This document shows positions 14,955-17,452 of a DNA stretch of 17,452 nucleotides, in pieces. Under the pieces are notes generated by a model. The model did no database searches. It saw only the letters and a program-made list of their open reading frames with translations, and was not told where the DNA came from. The position numbers were made by a program, and so were the translations under genes. The DNA comes from Alphaproteobacteria bacterium (GTDB lineage Bacteria > Pseudomonadota > Alphaproteobacteria > Micavibrionales > Micavibrionaceae). The number at the start of each line of letters is the position of its first letter. The stretch's first letter is position 1. The stretch lies in NCBI GenBank assembly GCA_023140905.1, contig JAGLKS010000196.1:1-17452 (forward strand), given 5' to 3'.

Positions 14955-14963
14955 CTCCCTTCC
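14955..14963 (-). promoter_or_regulatory. Strong ribosome-binding site deciding the PilP-like start
   Basis: GGAAGGGAG on the minus strand lies seven bases before GTG at 14947 and inside the longer open frame that begins at 14971. It supports the shorter protein. Confidence 0.8.
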
Positions 14964-14967
14964 AACC

Positions 14968-15615
14968 TCAACGCGCTATACCGGATTTATCCAGCACCTG
15001 ATTTTCAGGAATCATTGTACGCCATAGGAACTCCACTTCAGCCGTAACAATCTCAGGACTTGCTCCATTTGCAATTGCACGAAGTAATGTTGTACTGATA
15101 TCTTTTTCCCTTCGTACGCTAACATGCTCCAATGACACAAAACCGGGGAAAACTTTCTGTACCAAGTCGATATAATGATAAACATCATTATCATCAAACG
15201 CCTTAATTCTTACACTCACGTCACTGATAAGAAGTTTATGCTTTGCTTTCTTTGTCCCATCATTTTCTTCTACGTAACCGGGTTTCACACTTACATGTGC
15301 TGAAATAATACGGGATTTTTTCTGAATAAGGCTAAAAATATCTTTGGCATCGGCACGATCTTGTGCGGAAAAAAAACCTTTTTCTTTAATTTCGTCAAAA
15401 CGCTCCTGCTGATGGTCAAGTTGATCAAACTCAATTTGCATTTGTTCAACATCATTTTGCAAAGAAGAAAGTTGGCTACGTTGTCCCCTTAGCTGACGCA
15501 TAACAGTCTGATATTCCGGCGTTGCATACATATAAACGACCGCAGCCAGCGTCACATTAAACGAAGCCAAAATCACTAAAACCACTACACGCTTAACGCC
15601 AATAATGTTAATCAT
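14968..15615 (-). CDS. PilO/MshJ-like pilus alignment protein
   Basis: This 215-residue bitopic protein has one N-terminal membrane helix (about 8-28), a coiled coil rich in Gln, Leu and Glu (about 35-78), and a periplasmic alpha/beta domain (about 98-200) with the ferredoxin-like pattern VSVRIKAFDDNDVYHYIDLVQKVFPGFVSLEHVSV. That is the architecture of PilO, MshJ and GspM, which pair with PilN or GspL. The upstream gene supplies that partner. I chose ATG at 15615, which overlaps the preceding stop by eight bases; a TTG at 15621 would add two residues but spaces GGGG too closely. Family similarity at residue level is weak, as is usual for PilO, so the call rests on architecture and gene order. 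The overlap implies coupled translation and fixed stoichiometry. Confidence 0.82.
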   Translation of the reverse strand: MINIIGVKRVVVLVILASFNVTLAAVVYMYATPEYQTVMRQLRGQRSQLSSLQNDVEQMQIEFDQLDHQQERFDEIKEKGFFSAQDRADAKDIFSLIQKKSRIISAHVSVKPGYVEENDGTKKAKHKLLISDVSVRIKAFDDNDVYHYIDLVQKVFPGFVSLEHVSVRREKDISTTLLRAIANGASPEIVTAEVEFLWRTMIPENQVLDKSGIAR

Positions 15616-17224
15616 CGACAATCGGCCCCTTTATCTTAATCTCTGCGACATAATCTTGAGCTGAAACTTGAGAAGGAGCTCCTCCAGTTTCTACAACAAT
15701 TTCCTTACTATACTCATAATCTTCAAGCAACTTGACTACCTCAACAACATGTTCCGGCAATAATCTTTGTAACTTCTCACCTAAAGCACGCACCTCCTCA
15801 TTTCCTTTTTGAGTATCCGTGCTGCTCGGAAAAGTCATTTGCATATTTGCCCAGAATAAAGGTTCTCCCTTATCTTTATCACTGCTGTTTTTATAACTAA
15901 ATCTCCCGATATCATCATTAGGATCACCACCACGCGTCACCTGTATCTGATCGATACGCATATCGCGCCCCAAAGATTCACCAATCTTGGTAAATAAAGG
16001 AATTACCGATATTTGATTTTCCTCAAGATGATCATACACACTCAACGCCCCTTGAATAAGTTCAATATCAAAACCGAGTTCTCCTTTGCGCTTAACCTCT
16101 TTGTCATATTGAAGTTTTAACTGCGCTGTACGATGCCGGGCAACTTCGTAATTATCATTTTCTTCTGTTAGCTTTTGATAAATATCAACACATTGATAGC
16201 ATTGAAATGCTCCGCCAAGAATCATCAAAAGAATCGCTAAAACAGCCACTTGGCGCGGTTGAGACACCGAATCAACTTGTTTAGCCTTCATGGGCAATAT
16301 AAATTTATTTTTTCTACCGATCCATGCGACATGTAACACATCCGCAAAAAAATTATCGCCGCTACTTTGTTTGCCTAATTTAACAGATAGAATGTGTGCA
16401 ACATCATCCGCAGAGACAGAATGGAAATCACACGAAACATCAAGTAATTCGCCGACCTTCTCGCCCATCCGGGATTCAGAAACTAAAATAACATTAAGCC
16501 CGTCCTCCTCATCAAAGCCAAAACGGGACAGATAGCTCATAGTTGCCTGAAATTCCTGATTCACCTCATCAGCCCAGCTTTCCGAATCAGCTTCTGCAAT
16601 TGAAGTCATCCGCGTAAGAGCCAATTCACCATCTTTAATCACAATCTGGCGCAATCCCCCGCCACGATGCTGTCCCATAAAGATGGTCCAACGCGACTTT
16701 TTTTCACCCTTTGCACTAATTTTATCAGAAATCTTTTTGACCATATCAGAAGCTTCTATAGGCAAAAGCAACACACCAACAATCGGGGCCAATGATTTGG
16801 TCGCAGCCGCTAATGTTCTATCAAAAGCATCGGTAGAAGGAACTGCCGCAAATATATAAATATCACCAGCCATAGACTTATTGGTTTTTATGGCTTTTTC
16901 CTTAAGCGGCAAAGCGGCGCGCACAGAATAATTTGGAAAAGTTACATGCAGCTTCCTTTTAACAACGCTTTGCTTATCCAAGACACTAACGCGCGGAACC
17001 TTTTCTTTACGATAGTGCTGCTCAACCATGTCATTGACAATCAAGACAGGCTTTCCACCACATTCCTTGGAAATAAGCGATGCTACGTCATTTTCAAAAT
17101 TTTCAACAGACCAAGGCACTGTTTCAACCATTTTCACCCCACGAGCACTCGTAGAGTAAATAAACAGCGCATCATCTGAAATCAAAAGGACTGTTCTGGC
17201 TGGAGCTAATAGAGACAATGACAT
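15608..17224 (-). CDS. PilM-PilN fusion (GspL/MshI-like) alignment protein
   Basis: This 538-residue protein combines parts that are separate in classical type IV pilus operons. Residues 1-310 form a cytoplasmic domain of the actin-like PilM/GspL type, with alternating strands such as ARTVLLISDDALFIYS (9-24) and KPVLIVNDMVEQHYRKEKVPR (58-78). A membrane helix follows at about 325-343, then a coiled coil (345-385) and a periplasmic PilN-like alpha/beta domain (about 400-538) ending AEIKIKGPIVDD. The order PilM + helix + PilN equals the GspL layout of type II secretion, and MSHA systems have similar MshI proteins. It should couple the cytoplasmic ATPase and platform to the periplasmic ring together with the PilO-like protein encoded next, whose start it overlaps. 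The ribosome-binding site (GAAG) is weak and the leader is ATT-rich. The nucleotide-binding residues of PilM are not clearly recognisable. Confidence 0.82.
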   Translation of the reverse strand: MSLSLLAPARTVLLISDDALFIYSTSARGVKMVETVPWSVENFENDVASLISKECGGKPVLIVNDMVEQHYRKEKVPRVSVLDKQSVVKRKLHVTFPNYSVRAALPLKEKAIKTNKSMAGDIYIFAAVPSTDAFDRTLAAATKSLAPIVGVLLLPIEASDMVKKISDKISAKGEKKSRWTIFMGQHRGGGLRQIVIKDGELALTRMTSIAEADSESWADEVNQEFQATMSYLSRFGFDEEDGLNVILVSESRMGEKVGELLDVSCDFHSVSADDVAHILSVKLGKQSSGDNFFADVLHVAWIGRKNKFILPMKAKQVDSVSQPRQVAVLAILLMILGGAFQCYQCVDIYQKLTEENDNYEVARHRTAQLKLQYDKEVKRKGELGFDIELIQGALSVYDHLEENQISVIPLFTKIGESLGRDMRIDQIQVTRGGDPNDDIGRFSYKNSSDKDKGEPLFWANMQMTFPSSTDTQKGNEEVRALGEKLQRLLPEHVVEVVKLLEDYEYSKEIVVETGGAPSQVSAQDYVAEIKIKGPIVDD

Positions 17225-17277
17225 ATTAAAAACACTTCAATAATAGTAATAATAACAAATAATAATCGTTCTGAATT

Positions 17278-17452
17278 CTAGAAATCCATCATATTTCCCA
17301 GATTGATATATATAGGACCAAGAGCACCCGCAGCAATCCAAACAATAATTAAAGCGAGTATAACAGTTAATGCCGGTTGAATCATCTCAATCAATGCATC
17401 AATTGCTTCATCCACATCTTTTGTATAAAACTCTGCGACTTGATCCAACACT
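17278..17452 (-). CDS. C-terminus of a PilC/MshG/GspF platform protein, cut by the window edge
   Basis: The minus-strand frame entering at 17451 gives the last 57 residues of an inner-membrane platform protein. It opens with LDQVAEFYTKDVDEAIDALI, the conserved helix before the last membrane segment of GspF-family proteins. The segment itself follows, with the IQPALTVILALIIVWIA pattern, and then GPIYINLGNMMDF before TAG. In the family this region reads as Glu-Pro-(hydrophobic)-Pro-(hydrophobic)-Phe; here Gln replaces the usual Glu before Pro. The protein anchors the assembly ATPase. The PilM-PilN gene starts 53 bases downstream. The assembly ATPase gene (PilB/MshE) is likely just upstream, outside the window. 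Confidence 0.88.
   Translation of the reverse strand, partial: VLDQVAEFYTKDVDEAIDALIEMIQPALTVILALIIVWIAAGALGPIYINLGNMMDF

Overview
The window comes from a Gram-negative bacterium, most likely a proteobacterium. It encodes an outer-membrane secretin with a lipoprotein signal, a complete inner-membrane pilus alignment complex and paired retraction ATPases. Base composition is moderately AT-rich by eye, and GTG or TTG starts are frequent. I cannot fix the genus. An AT-rich alphaproteobacterium is my guess, not something the sequence proves.

Region 1 (1-3191, plus strand) is housekeeping. The end of an unrecognised gene is followed by leuD and leuB (leucine biosynthesis), then a short NfeD-like membrane protein and a stomatin/prohibitin (SPFH) protein. 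The last two are a classic membrane-microdomain pair. A bidirectional hairpin terminator at 3228-3259 ends this block and also faces the convergent block that follows.

Region 2 (3281-17452, minus strand; transcription runs from high to low coordinates) is one type IV pilus locus of MSHA-like content. In order of transcription it holds: the C-terminus of a PilC/MshG/GspF platform protein (17278-17452, cut by the window edge); a PilM-PilN fusion (GspL/MshI-like); a PilO/MshJ-like protein; a PilP/MshK/GspB-like protein; an ABC transporter ATPase; a secreted or anchored TPR protein; prepilin peptidase PilD; retraction ATPases PilT and PilU; the secretin MshL; an ABC-2 permease; an anchored helical-repeat protein of unknown function; a seven-helix membrane AraC-family regulator; and a prepilin with a class III signal. 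The assembly ATPase (PilB/MshE) and minor pilins are not in the window and probably lie beyond the right edge.

The inferred machine is this. PilD matures the pilin. PilC and PilM-N-O-P form the inner-membrane base. MshL is the outer-membrane pore, with the TPR protein a possible pilotin or MshN-like helper. PilT and PilU retract the fibre. Three points stand out: an ABC transporter whose ATPase and permease genes are split across the pilus locus, resembling the PilGHI accessory transporter of Myxococcus; a membrane-embedded AraC regulator directly upstream of the pilin, whose leader carries helically phased short repeats and a hairpin; and local nucleotide identity between the pilT and pilU P-loops. 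Start codons were revised for pilT, the PilP-like gene, the PilO-like gene, the ABC ATPase and pilD. I saw no RNA genes, CRISPR arrays, insertion sequences or signs of recent transfer, and no gap between genes exceeds 300 bases.
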